DNA from: a virus
Strand: one strand, 5' to 3'
Length of the DNA: 36,303 bases
Virus record (IMG/VR): IMGVR_UViG_3300043427_001400
Location: 1-36,303 of that record
Position numbers and translations under genes: made by a program. The notes under the pieces are model-generated. The model was given only the letters and a program-made list of their open reading frames with translations, did no database searches and was not told the origin of the DNA. Positions 1 through 7,735 of the stretch are shown here, piece by piece. Every line of letters starts with the position of its first letter. Position 1 is the first letter of the stretch.

Positions 1-797
1 AGGGCAGAACTAGCCTCGCCTTTAGACACAGCATCTAAAGTATCGATAGTCATATCATCAGAATACTCATTTATTGAGTATAATTCGTTTATTTTTTCTC
101 CGGGTAAACTTTTAGGTGAATATGCTATCGACAAATATGGGTCTTGTTTACCTATAGAACTTATTGTTTTAAACTTATACCCATCTCGATCACGATAAAA
201 GACATAACTGTAGCCATTTTTATTATCAGACACACTTCTAAGAGCTAATTTTTTAATTAAATCAAACGGAGATATGTGTTGAGCATAAAATGAATATTCA
301 CCTGCGGTCTCTTCAATTTCAATTTTACTGCCGTCGTCTGATAAATATTCAGAATGTACGACTTTAACCATATCTGAATATTTCATGTCTCTAAATTTTT
401 TATACACTCTGCTACTAAAATTAGTATATGCCACATCAGATGTAAACCCAAGAGTGTAGGTTTGTGCTTTACCGGAGCCCTCATTTTGATTTAATCTACC
501 CTGTAGCTTATATACAGCTAAATCAAAAGTTATTGCCGGTAATAGCTTTCCAGTTTTTGACTTCTCATCGGGTCTAGTAAATGATGCTTGCAATCTTTCT
601 TCGCCCAGTATTGGTAACAAACTAGCATAATCAACAGAGTCTATTACCGATAATTCTCCGTATATTACCGGAGAAAATATATTTTCGTGATACCTAAGCT
701 CCACTAAATGGCCCGAAAAATCATACTCAACTCCATCATGTGAAGTTAAAATGAGGTAATTCAATACAAAATCGTATGCACCTTTAATTTTTTCCAT
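1..797 (-). CDS. Baseplate hub protein, gp27-like (3' end outside window)
   Basis: The ATG is at 797 and the frame stays open to base 1, so about 265 residues are visible and the C-terminus is missing. The N-terminal 100 residues look like a beta-rich ring domain (residues YGELSVIDSVDY near position 45). A second segment near residue 170-215 (YAQHISPFDLIKKLA, then YSYVFYRDRDGYKF) resembles the inner domain of T4 gp27, the trimeric hub that links the gp5 spike to the tail tube. It lies 2 bp downstream of gene 53 and is co-directional with genes 53 and 48, which fits a baseplate operon. The gp27 assignment rests on domain layout and context, not on a strong motif; another hub-type structural protein is possible. 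Confidence 0.55.
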   Translation of the reverse strand, partial: MEKIKGAYDFVLNYLILTSHDGVEYDFSGHLVELRYHENIFSPVIYGELSVIDSVDYASLLPILGEERLQASFTRPDEKSKTGKLLPAITFDLAVYKLQGRLNQNEGSGKAQTYTLGFTSDVAYTNFSSRVYKKFRDMKYSDMVKVVHSEYLSDDGSKIEIEETAGEYSFYAQHISPFDLIKKLALRSVSDNKNGYSYVFYRDRDGYKFKTISSIGKQDPYLSIAYSPKSLPGEKINELYSINEYSDDMTIDTLDAVSKGEASSA

Positions 798-799
798 AA

Positions 800-1342
800 C
801 TATGAAAAAATATTTTCAAGCTCATTAGTTATACTGCCAATATATTGTTTATCTAAAACGACAATATTTCTTCTACTCTCATTAAGTTCTTCTTCATACT
901 CAAATTGAGTTACTGGCCGCACTTTTTTAAATGATTGGGTTTCTGGTTCAAGCTCGCTAAGATACTGATAATATGTATCACCATCTATTATAAATGTTTT
1001 GTTGCTCAATGTGTCCGTATATTCGTAGTGGTGTATAGTTTGACTCGGCGTCTGTATACTGCCATACTTAACCTTTATATATGATATAAAATCGTTATGT
1101 GCCTTTGGCGCATCAGCAATCGGATCTAGTATATTATTTGCGTAAAATATGGCCCAAACGTAATCAGAATTTCCATAATACTTATGTGCCACAATGTCAT
1201 ATCTTTCACCATCTTCCATTGTGTATTTGTAGTATATTGCAGTATTGTTGAGAACTAAGTCTCGTATTTTTGCACGAACCATTATGTTTACGGCTAAATT
1301 GTTTCCGTATTCTATTTTAGGATAATAAATAAAATGTCTCAT
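800..1342 (-). CDS. 53: Baseplate wedge subunit gp53
   Basis: This 180-residue protein matches the T4 gp53 family (196 residues in T4), a wedge component that joins the wedges around the hub. The characteristic LysM-like segment is visible at residues 45-75: RYDIVAHKYYGN followed by YVWAIFYANNILDP, equivalent to the AxxIYGNPQLYWVLLMCN region of T4. The C-terminal part is charged and helical, as in the family. The ATG at 1342 sits 1 bp after the stop of the gp48-like gene, and the stop is 2 bp before the gp27-like start, so the three genes are almost certainly one transcript. Recognition is from family knowledge and sequence pattern; confidence is high. Confidence 0.82.
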   Translation of the reverse strand: MRHFIYYPKIEYGNNLAVNIMVRAKIRDLVLNNTAIYYKYTMEDGERYDIVAHKYYGNSDYVWAIFYANNILDPIADAPKAHNDFISYIKVKYGSIQTPSQTIHHYEYTDTLSNKTFIIDGDTYYQYLSELEPETQSFKKVRPVTQFEYEEELNESRRNIVVLDKQYIGSITNELENIFS

Positions 1343-1343
1343 A

Positions 1344-2396
1344 TTAGTATCCCATCATTACTCTGTCTCGTGTGAGAATTTCTGTTTCTTGAAACGCAAG
1401 CTCTAGTGTTATATTTGTTGGCGCACCAGTCTTTTTAAAGAATGATGCCACGGCTCCTTCATGGCCATTGTAGTTAACAATCATATCGTAAAGAACTGAC
1501 CTTTGAATTTGAAACAGATATTCGGCAGATGGTGAAAATAAAAATATATCAAAGGTATTTGGATAATTTAAAAATGTTTTTTCGGCCAAATTATTAACTG
1601 TTGTATCTGATGCGCCGCCTATAGTCACATTTTTTACGCTTGCAGGATGCATTCCGTACTTTAATATACTAATTATATTCTTTATGCTTTCGCTTTCTTC
1701 TGCACTTCTAGCCATCAATTCAAATCTAAATTTAAACTGCCTTAAATTTACATTTCTAAATGCAAGAGATGTCATTGGGTTAACAGTTTTTCCGGCTATG
1801 ACCGAGGCTTGTTGGCCAATTGAAGTCTCATTCATTATGCTTTGAGATACACTTTTAGTTACAGCAGTCATAAATCCTTCTGCTCCGGTTCCGGCAAGTA
1901 GCGATGTCAGTCTATTAAGAGCCTCTTCTGTAGAGGTGCTATCTATCATACCACCAACTTCACTTTTTAGTGCCGACCGTTGGTCTTGTGTAATAAACAT
2001 ATTAATGGGCTGCCATTCTGCGCCATAATTAACCGCAACAGAAGCGGGCATATATAATGCTATACGCTTTAGTAATGCCGCCGAAGAGTAAACCGAATCA
2101 CGCATAAAGAATAAAATGTATGCCTCATTTCCGGCTTGAAATAAATCTGATGGGTAGAATTCAACTCCTTTGTCTGTGTAGTATGATTCTGGCTTTGCTA
2201 TTCTGTTCAACAAGGAGTTGTTGCTGAATGATGGACCTATGGCGGCCGGATCTACTTCGTCAGTTAATAAAGATGCGCCACTATTTGGGGTTGCAGTTAT
2301 TCCTCCAGCTAGGCTTCCAATTAATATTTGCAGAGCATCTGAGCCACTAGGAACATATGCCTTAAGATCGCCCAAAAAGTCTAAAAATTTTGACAT
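1344..2396 (-). CDS. 48: Baseplate tail tube cap, gp48-like
   Basis: At 350 residues it is close to T4 gp48 (364). The C-terminal half carries the pattern typical of tube cap/initiator proteins: NPMTSLAFRNVNLRQFKFRF (around residues 206-225), then ARSAEESESIKNIISILKY and YPNTFDIFLF. These proteins sit on the baseplate hub and nucleate the tail tube; gp48 and gp54 are related folds and the choice between them is not certain. The ATG at 2396 is only 2 bp from the ATG of the divergent gene at 2399, and no Shine-Dalgarno sequence precedes it. The operon continues with gene 53 and the gp27-like gene. Confidence 0.7.
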   Translation of the reverse strand: MSKFLDFLGDLKAYVPSGSDALQILIGSLAGGITATPNSGASLLTDEVDPAAIGPSFSNNSLLNRIAKPESYYTDKGVEFYPSDLFQAGNEAYILFFMRDSVYSSAALLKRIALYMPASVAVNYGAEWQPINMFITQDQRSALKSEVGGMIDSTSTEEALNRLTSLLAGTGAEGFMTAVTKSVSQSIMNETSIGQQASVIAGKTVNPMTSLAFRNVNLRQFKFRFELMARSAEESESIKNIISILKYGMHPASVKNVTIGGASDTTVNNLAEKTFLNYPNTFDIFLFSPSAEYLFQIQRSVLYDMIVNYNGHEGAVASFFKKTGAPTNITLELAFQETEILTRDRVMMGY

Positions 2397-2398
2397 GT

Positions 2399-2839
2399 AT
2401 GTACCAAGGAAAATTTAAATTAAAGAATCCATCAAAATATATAGGTAATTATAACAATGTCTTTTACCGCTCATCTTGGGAACTAGCTTTAATGATGTGG
2501 TTTGACAATAATTCATCTATAATCGAATGGTCTTCTGAAGAGCTTGTTATTATATATTTATGCGCCACCGATAATAAAGAACATAGATATTTCGTGGACT
2601 TTACATTTAAAACTAAATCGGGCGAAAATTACTGGATAGAAGTAAAACCAAAAAAATATACGGTGCCTCCCGAAAAGCCAAAAAAAGCAACTAAAAGATA
2701 TATAAAAGAAAGTTTAGAGTTTGTTAAAAATCAATGTAAATGGAAAGCCGCAAATAAGTTGGCGATGACACGAAACGCAACATTTATGGTATGGACAGAA
2801 GATACTTTAAAATCAATGGGAATAAAGCTAATCACCTAG
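2399..2839 (+). CDS. 4: Head completion nuclease-like protein gp4 (gp50)
   Basis: This 146-residue protein closely follows T4 gp4, the head completion protein with a TnsA/PD-(D/E)xK-like fold. Visible landmarks are MYQGKFKLKNPSKYIGN at the start, YRSSWELALMMWFD, the IIEWSSEE segment, RYFVDFTFK with a candidate metal-binding Asp, and WIEVKPKK as the ExK part of the nuclease motif. The start is taken at ATG 2399 because upstream codons use TTG and family members begin YxGKFKPxNPxKY. In T4 gp4 is needed to make heads competent for tail joining. It starts 2 bp from the divergent gp48 start and is followed 13 bp later by the gp2-like gene, as genes 4 and 2 cluster in T4. Confidence 0.82.
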   Translation: MYQGKFKLKNPSKYIGNYNNVFYRSSWELALMMWFDNNSSIIEWSSEELVIIYLCATDNKEHRYFVDFTFKTKSGENYWIEVKPKKYTVPPEKPKKATKRYIKESLEFVKNQCKWKAANKLAMTRNATFMVWTEDTLKSMGIKLIT

Positions 2840-2852
2840 AATAAATATATAC

Positions 2853-3452
2853 ATGAGAAGAAGCCAGATACTAACAGAAATTCTAAAGGATGCTAAAAAT
2901 CCACAGTTTGTAAAGAACAGCACTTTGGCGTCTTTGGAATGGAATAGAAAAAAAATAGCATCCCTATTTCCAAAAGATAAACCATATAGAATAACTCAAG
3001 TAAATACAGTTGCCTCAAATTACACACTGGGTGAGCTATACCTGTATCAATATTCTCCAAAATATAAAGATAAATTGCCATACTATGATAAATTTCCATT
3101 ATGTTTCATTATAGAAAATACACGTAATGGATTTTGGGGTCTAAACATGCACTACTTAAGACCCACACAAAGAGCGCAATTTATGAAAGCGTTATATAAA
3201 TTTGAAGATTATTCTAAGGATACGGACGCCGCAATTATAAATGTCAATAAGCGCATTTTAATGGCAAGCATTGCATTACGGTATCACATACCATGCTTGA
3301 AAAGATATTTATTAAACCACATAATAACAAAGCCATTTTACAGAGTTCCTAGAGACGAATGGAACATGACGCTATTTTTGCCGACTCAAAAGTTTATGAA
3401 GCAAAATGAATCTGTGGTTTGGCGAGACAGTGCAAAAATGGTAAAACTGTAA
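2853..3452 (+). CDS. 2: Probable DNA end protector gp2-like protein
   Basis: The 199-residue product resembles the proteins labelled gp2 (DNA end protector) in marine T4-like phages. Its key segment is LPYYDKFPLCFIIE then GFWGLNMHYLRPTQRAQFM at about residues 75-112, followed by CLKRYLLNHI and PRDEWNMTLFLP. T4 gp2 itself is longer (274 residues) and protects the ends of packaged DNA from RecBCD. Location right after gene 4 agrees with T4 gene order (2 and 4 adjacent). An AATAAATA motif at 2840-2847 lies only 5 bp before the ATG, too close for a normal leader. Assignment is by remembered family pattern and synteny; function in this phage is inferred. Confidence 0.55.
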   Translation: MRRSQILTEILKDAKNPQFVKNSTLASLEWNRKKIASLFPKDKPYRITQVNTVASNYTLGELYLYQYSPKYKDKLPYYDKFPLCFIIENTRNGFWGLNMHYLRPTQRAQFMKALYKFEDYSKDTDAAIINVNKRILMASIALRYHIPCLKRYLLNHIITKPFYRVPRDEWNMTLFLPTQKFMKQNESVVWRDSAKMVKL

Positions 3453-3468
3453 ACTAGGAATTATATAG

Positions 3469-4149
3469 ATGGCAAGTATAAACAAATTAAAATCTTTACT
3501 AAATGTTAGTCGAGGTCCATCGCTCAAGGCAAACTATCTGGTTAATATAATTCCTCCAATTTCAGTTATAACTGAAAGATCTTTTAATGCCATACCAAAG
3601 GGAATAATAGCCGGAGTAGGAAGCAGAAATCTATCAATGTTGGCGGTAGAAGCATCTCTTCCGGGTAAACGAATAGCAACAACGCCTCATAGAATGTACG
3701 GCACAATTCGTGAAATGCCTTACGGCGCACTATATGATACAATAGATATTACCTTCATGTGCACCAACATAATGATTGAGCGGGCATTTTTTGACATGTG
3801 GCAACAGTATATCATAGCGCCAAAATCTAACTATTTGAATTATTATGCCGATTATATCGGAACAATCGTCATTCAAAAAATGGACAACTCTGAGATTGAA
3901 ATTGGCTCTACTGCCGGTGAATTGATTTCAATATTTACTATAGAAGATGCTTATCCGAAAGTTGTTCAGGCTCAACCACTATCATACACCGCAAAAAATG
4001 AAATTTTAACTTTAACTGTAACCTTTTCATACGCAAGGTGGCGGTCATCGCTACAGTATATTTTGGGCGGCTATACAGATACATCTGAAGTGACGAGTTC
4101 TTCTGTAAATGCATTTGCTGCCACATCAGAGCTTTTAGGAGCCCGATAA
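3469..4149 (+). CDS. Tail-tube-fold protein (gp19/gp54-like)
   Basis: The 226-residue product has the tail-tube type pattern: an N-terminal strand set, the loop EASLPGKRIATTPHRMYG at about residues 62-79 (LPG is typical of gp19-like tube proteins), a middle FMCTNIMIERAFFDMWQQYI, and the closing strands FTIEDAYPKVV and LTLTVTFSYARW. Such proteins form the tube or its baseplate-proximal first ring. Length is intermediate between T4 gp19 (163) and gp54 (320). The neighbouring genes 4, 2 and 26 favour a baseplate/tube-initiator role over the major tube subunit, but I cannot separate these from sequence alone. Confidence 0.6.
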   Translation: MASINKLKSLLNVSRGPSLKANYLVNIIPPISVITERSFNAIPKGIIAGVGSRNLSMLAVEASLPGKRIATTPHRMYGTIREMPYGALYDTIDITFMCTNIMIERAFFDMWQQYIIAPKSNYLNYYADYIGTIVIQKMDNSEIEIGSTAGELISIFTIEDAYPKVVQAQPLSYTAKNEILTLTVTFSYARWRSSLQYILGGYTDTSEVTSSSVNAFAATSELLGAR

Positions 4150-4152
4150 ATA
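4145..4152 (+). promoter_or_regulatory. Probable T4-type late promoter (GATAAATA)
   Basis: GATAAATA differs from the T4 late consensus TATAAATA at the first base only. It lies 29 bp before the gene 26 ATG, giving a leader of about 23 nt. It overlaps the stop region of the preceding gene. Confidence 0.45.
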
Positions 4153-4181
4153 TCAACAACCCAATATTATGGAGTTTTATT

Positions 4182-4907
4182 ATGCCATTGCCAAAGATTG
4201 ACGTTATAACATACACAACTACAATTCCGTCTACCAAAGAAGAAGTGACAATACGTCCTTTTTCAGTGAAAGAGCAAAAAATTCTATTGACCGCCGCATC
4301 GGGCAACGATTCAGTAGAAATGTCATCGGCTGTTAAACAGGTAATTAATAATTGTATAGTATCTCAAAATGTCGATGTGGAGAAGTTAGAAGTATTTGAT
4401 TTGGAATACTTAATGCTTCAATTAAGAATAGTTTCGGTCGGCGAGACCACAAAAATTTCGTTTTCAGCTTTAGAAGATTCAAAGTGCGATGAATGTAAAA
4501 AAATAAAAGAAGTTGAGATAAACCTAAAAGAAGTTAAGGTTAACTTTAAGGGAGGCTTTAATAATAAAATAGAGCTAACGAACGAAGTTGGAATTATTAT
4601 GAAATATCCTAATCATAAGGCATTAGCGATATTTTCAAAAACGATGTCTGAGCCCAATGCCGAATTAAAGTTAATGTGGTCATGTATTGAGTCTGTATAC
4701 GATTCAAATGTCGTAACATCGGCCAAAGATGTTGCGATTGATGAGGGCATACAATTTTTAGAGGCTCTAACTACGCAACAATTTAGAAAGATTGAAGAAT
4801 TTCTTGAAACAATGCCTCAATTATCTCACGAAGTGCTACTAGAATGCAAATCTTGCGGTAAATCTCAAACTCACGTTCTTAAAGGATTAGACAATTTTTT
4901 AGTTTAA
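4182..4907 (+). CDS. 26: Baseplate hub/tail assembly protein gp26 (T4_baseplate family)
   Basis: The 241-residue product fits the T4 gp26/gp51 family: it opens MPLPKIDVITYTTTIPSTKE, then IRPFSVKEQKILLTA, a standard N-terminal pattern. Two CxxC pairs (C102/C105 and C222/C225) form a probable zinc ribbon. In T4 gp26 and gp51 act in hub assembly. The gene sits just upstream of the tape-measure-like gene, the usual place for tail assembly chaperones. Its last codons contain the heptamer T TTT TTA, and the TAA stop overlaps the ATG of a 57-codon ORF in the -1 frame. A -1 shift would give a product of about 299 residues. SD-like GGAG is at 4171-4174. Confidence 0.75.
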   Translation: MPLPKIDVITYTTTIPSTKEEVTIRPFSVKEQKILLTAASGNDSVEMSSAVKQVINNCIVSQNVDVEKLEVFDLEYLMLQLRIVSVGETTKISFSALEDSKCDECKKIKEVEINLKEVKVNFKGGFNNKIELTNEVGIIMKYPNHKALAIFSKTMSEPNAELKLMWSCIESVYDSNVVTSAKDVAIDEGIQFLEALTTQQFRKIEEFLETMPQLSHEVLLECKSCGKSQTHVLKGLDNFLV

Positions 4908-4966
4908 TGCTGAATCACACCTCGTTAGAGAACCATTACCACACAATATTTGGTCTGGTTCAGCAT
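4895..4966 (+). promoter_or_regulatory. Predicted programmed -1 ribosomal frameshift signal
   Basis: The slippery heptamer T TTT TTA occupies 4895-4901 in the reading phase of gene 26 (codons AAT TTT TTA). After a 5-nt spacer (4902-4906) comes a stem: 4907-4921 pairs with 4952-4966 through 13 Watson-Crick pairs and one G-U, with one C-C mismatch and a 30-nt loop. The -1 frame is open across the site and continues into the 57-codon ORF. Heptamer, spacer and stem all match the standard architecture of -1 frameshift sites; the same heptamer is used in HIV-1 gag-pol. The stem also buries the ATG at 4907, which would discourage separate initiation. Confidence 0.72.
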
Positions 4967-5080
4967 CATAAGTATTCAATAGAAGAGTTAGAAAACCTAT
5001 TGCCTTATGAATTAGATATATATGTGACATTTTTGATTGAGCACATTAAAAAGAAAGAAGAGGCGATTAAGAATAAATAA
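4907..5080 (+). CDS. 57-codon ORF, likely frameshift extension of gp26
   Basis: The ORF encodes 57 residues with a helical, charged pattern: HYHTIFGLVQHHKYSIEELE, then LLPYELDIYVTFLIEHI and a Lys/Glu-rich tail. The QHHKYS..ELE..LPYE pattern looks like the C-terminal helical segment of tail assembly chaperone products, from memory and unverified. Its ATG overlaps the gene 26 stop (TAATG), there is no Shine-Dalgarno sequence, and the start codon lies inside the predicted frameshift stem. It is therefore more likely to be translated as a gp26 fusion (joined through Ser-Leu) or by termination-reinitiation than independently. It ends 34 bp before the tape-measure-like gene. Confidence 0.7.
   Translation: MLNHTSLENHYHTIFGLVQHHKYSIEELENLLPYELDIYVTFLIEHIKKKEEAIKNK
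5072..5079 (+). promoter_or_regulatory. Possible late promoter variant (AATAAATA)
   Basis: AATAAATA is one base off TATAAATA and lies 35 bp before the ATG of the 852-codon gene, which also has an SD-like AAGGA at 5103-5107. It overlaps the end of the 57-codon ORF. Weak on its own; supported by similar spacing at other late genes. Confidence 0.35.
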
Positions 5081-5114
5081 TTCTGCGCAATCTATTTAAT
5101 TTGAAGGATCAATA

Positions 5115-7673
5115 ATGCCAACAAAAAAGACTAAAAAGGAGAAAGACTTAGAAAGTCAAGTAAAGTCTTTAGAGAAAGAGATTAAATCTCTAAATAGCTC
5201 AACTAAAGTTTTGGCTAGAGATGTTGATAATGTAACTAAAACCCTTAAAAATTCAAAAAAGATTGCAAAGGCCGCTAAGACCGCAACCGAAAAGGTATCT
5301 GATAAAGATGTAGAGAGAATATCAGAATCAATAGCTAGAGAGAAGCAACTAGTTAAATTAGTTGACAAAATGACTGGCACGTTAAAGCAGTCTGATGTAA
5401 ACAAAATAACAAAAGCCTTGACCTTTGGAAAAGAACTAGGAAAGTTGGCCAGGTCAATCTCAAGCAGAATTACTGCGAGAGAAGTGAATGCGCTAAACAA
5501 AGCACTAGTCAACGCTAAAGAAGTCAAACGAATATCAAACTCTTTGGCAGATAAAATTAGTAAAGTTGATATAAAAGTATTAACTGGTGCGGCAAAATAT
5601 AAAAAAGATGCTGTTGCCAATGAAAAGGCCGCTCAAATAGCCAGCGCAAGTCCAGATGTGGTGGCTTCGAGTGCTGCAACTAATACGCTAGAGGCTATAT
5701 TAAATAGCGTATCAGTTTTACCCAAAATTGCTGAAGACATATCAACTCTAGTAAATTCTGAAAAGAGCGAAACCAAAGAAAAACTACGTAAAAGGTCTGA
5801 GGAATTAGAGACTTTAAGAGAGAGCGCATCTAAACGTAATGTTATGGAAAAAAGTGGCACGATAGGCGGTGCTGCTGCAATTTCAGGCGCAACTTCGGGC
5901 GCAAGTTCTACTGCTGGTAATGGCACTACACCAAACACTGGCGGTATGGGGGGATTGGGTTCTGCCGCAACGTCCGCTGTCTTGGGAGGGGCGGTTGGCG
6001 GCATTATTCGAGGAGGAGCTGGCGGCATTATTCGCAATATTCTAAGAGGTGGCGTTATAGGGTTGGGGGCAACTGCAATAACCGCACTATTGGCGAGTCC
6101 TGAGCTTAGAAAAACCATTTTAGATGCAAGTAAAGGAGGTCTTGAAGATGCCAAATCTTGGTCTGGTGAGGTTGAACAAAACCTAACAAATGCCGACTGG
6201 AATCTAGTGGCAGAGCAAACAAAAGATGTTGCCAGTGCTGAAAATACCGGATTTCTTAACTTATCAAAAGTATTTTCTATTTTGGGAATGGGTGGAAAAT
6301 TGGCTAGAGTAGGTGGACTTTTAGCGACTCCATTCAATATAGCTACGGGTGCGGCAAATGTCGTTCAAGGCGCAACTTCAGATGCATATTTAGAATACGG
6401 AACAGGAAGATTTACGTCAGCATTAGCTACAGGATTGGCCGGACAAGAAGATGAATCGACATTCTGGCGAGTTCTTAGTCAAATGGGTGTAGGTGCTACG
6501 GCTGGTGGGTTAGGAGGTTCAGTGGTTCCGGGAATAGGAACTGCGGTTGGTGCGGTTGGCGGTGCGATAACTGGAGGACTAGCGGCATATTACGGCCCAG
6601 AAAAGACGGCTAAAGTTATAGATGGCGCTATGCAATATGGCCAAAATGTTGCCACTAGCATTTATGAAGATGTTACATCTGGATTCATGGCAACCGTAGG
6701 TGATGGTGCCACTAAGGCGTATCTAAAAACTAAAGAGTTGGGGCTTGGTTTTGGCCTGAGTCTCATGAACGCCCAAAAAGGTATTAGGTCATTTTTTGGA
6801 ACCGACACTGACAGTCAAGATTTAAATAAAAGCATATCTGAAACTAAAGCTCTTCTTGAAAAAACGCAAGCTGAACGTGAGGCCATCACCGCAAATCGCA
6901 TTAAATCGATGCAAAACATTGAAGCGGCTCAGAATAGAAGGTGGTCGCAGAGCACAGAATCTTGGCGTGAAGAGACTTACGGCAGAAAACCAATTAATAC
7001 CGCAGCCGGAGGCATGTCAGATTATATACAGCAGTTATTCAAGGTAGAATCTTCAAATAACCCAAATGCAAAAAATCCTTTAAGTTCAGCTAGCGGTCTG
7101 GGTCAATTTACTAAAGGAACTTGGGAAAGAGTCACTAAGCAAATGGGCAAAAACTGGACACTGGCCGACAGATTTGACCCTCAGAAGATGCTTGAAGCAA
7201 CTACATTTTTAACTAATCAAAATAGAAATATATTAAAAACACAATTAAATAGAGAACCAACATACGCAGAATTATACATGGCGCATTTCATGGGTCCAGG
7301 TAAAGCTGCACGATTTCTAAAGATGAAAGAGACTACGCCGTTTAGAGATGCCTCAATGCTTTTTCCTGATGAGGCTGCTGCAAATCCTAGTATTTTTGCT
7401 CCGGGTAGAGGCTTAAAGCAAGTTTTTGATATCATGTCAAATAAAATTCAACCCGGAGGCACACGAAAATATTTACCTGAGATGTCTGAACCTCAAATTA
7501 AACCTGGCCAATTAGAAACAAATCCAAATAATACAGTGGTGAATATAATAAATTCATTCAATCAAAGTAAAACTGATAACTCTACTAGAATGACACCAGC
7601 GCAACAATTACCTGCCGGTTCTCAGTTGCATTTTGGTCCAGGAAGTCCGGTAGACCGAGGACCAAGATATTAA
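5115..7673 (+). CDS. Tape-measure-like tail protein with C-terminal lytic transglycosylase domain
   Basis: The 852-residue protein has three parts. Residues 1-240 are Lys/Ser-rich and helical, with five 29-residue repeats at 37-181. Residues 250-520 are Gly/Ala-rich with hydrophobic segments (AAAISGATSGASS; VGGIIRGGAGGIIRNI; AGGLGGSVVPGIGTAVGAVG), typical of tape measure proteins that pass into the host membrane. Residues 633-790 form a lysozyme-like SLT domain: FKVESSNNPNAKN with the candidate catalytic Glu645, then SASGLGQFTKGTWE and YMAHFMGPGKAARFL. It probably sets tail length and locally cuts peptidoglycan during DNA entry. T4 gp29 (590 residues) lacks such a domain. Position directly after the gp26/frameshift pair supports the tape-measure role. 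Confidence 0.68.
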   Translation: MPTKKTKKEKDLESQVKSLEKEIKSLNSSTKVLARDVDNVTKTLKNSKKIAKAAKTATEKVSDKDVERISESIAREKQLVKLVDKMTGTLKQSDVNKITKALTFGKELGKLARSISSRITAREVNALNKALVNAKEVKRISNSLADKISKVDIKVLTGAAKYKKDAVANEKAAQIASASPDVVASSAATNTLEAILNSVSVLPKIAEDISTLVNSEKSETKEKLRKRSEELETLRESASKRNVMEKSGTIGGAAAISGATSGASSTAGNGTTPNTGGMGGLGSAATSAVLGGAVGGIIRGGAGGIIRNILRGGVIGLGATAITALLASPELRKTILDASKGGLEDAKSWSGEVEQNLTNADWNLVAEQTKDVASAENTGFLNLSKVFSILGMGGKLARVGGLLATPFNIATGAANVVQGATSDAYLEYGTGRFTSALATGLAGQEDESTFWRVLSQMGVGATAGGLGGSVVPGIGTAVGAVGGAITGGLAAYYGPEKTAKVIDGAMQYGQNVATSIYEDVTSGFMATVGDGATKAYLKTKELGLGFGLSLMNAQKGIRSFFGTDTDSQDLNKSISETKALLEKTQAEREAITANRIKSMQNIEAAQNRRWSQSTESWREETYGRKPINTAAGGMSDYIQQLFKVESSNNPNAKNPLSSASGLGQFTKGTWERVTKQMGKNWTLADRFDPQKMLEATTFLTNQNRNILKTQLNREPTYAELYMAHFMGPGKAARFLKMKETTPFRDASMLFPDEAAANPSIFAPGRGLKQVFDIMSNKIQPGGTRKYLPEMSEPQIKPGQLETNPNNTVVNIINSFNQSKTDNSTRMTPAQQLPAGSQLHFGPGSPVDRGPRY
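5223..5657 (+). repeat. Five 29-residue protein repeats in the tape-measure-like gene
   Basis: Residues 37-65, 66-94, 95-123, 124-152 and 153-181 align without gaps as 29-residue units. Each starts with V or I, has a hydrophobic residue at unit position 4 and often at 8, Lys near 12, and usually ends in Asp or Glu. Units 1-4 are clear (for example VERISESIAREKQL and VNKITKALTFGKEL); unit 5 is degenerate. DNA identity between units is low, so the repeat is old. Confidence 0.65.
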
Positions 7674-7680
7674 ACAAAAA

Positions 7681-7702
7681 AAAGGAGCCGAATGGCTCCT
7701 TT
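7681..7702. terminator. Bidirectional hairpin terminator
   Basis: AAAGGAGCC (7681-7689), loop GAAT, GGCTCCTTT (7694-7702). On the minus strand the stem is followed by a run of at least eight T, a strong intrinsic terminator for any transcript leaving gp32. On the plus strand a second AT-rich hairpin follows (7702-7710 with 7719-7727) and then T-rich sequence. It separates the convergent tail gene and gene 32. Confidence 0.8.
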
Positions 7703-7735
7703 AAAAAACTCTAAAAGTAGTTTTTTATTTCTCGA

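Noticed and set aside
2840-2847. AATAAATA as late promoter of the gp2-like gene
   Set aside because: Only 5 bp separate it from the ATG, which would leave no leader; probably chance in AT-rich DNA.
5633-6337. 234-codon ORF on the minus strand
   Set aside because: It is antisense to the Gly/Ala-rich part of the tape-measure-like gene; Pro/Ala/Ser-rich composition is what the opposite strand of such codons produces.
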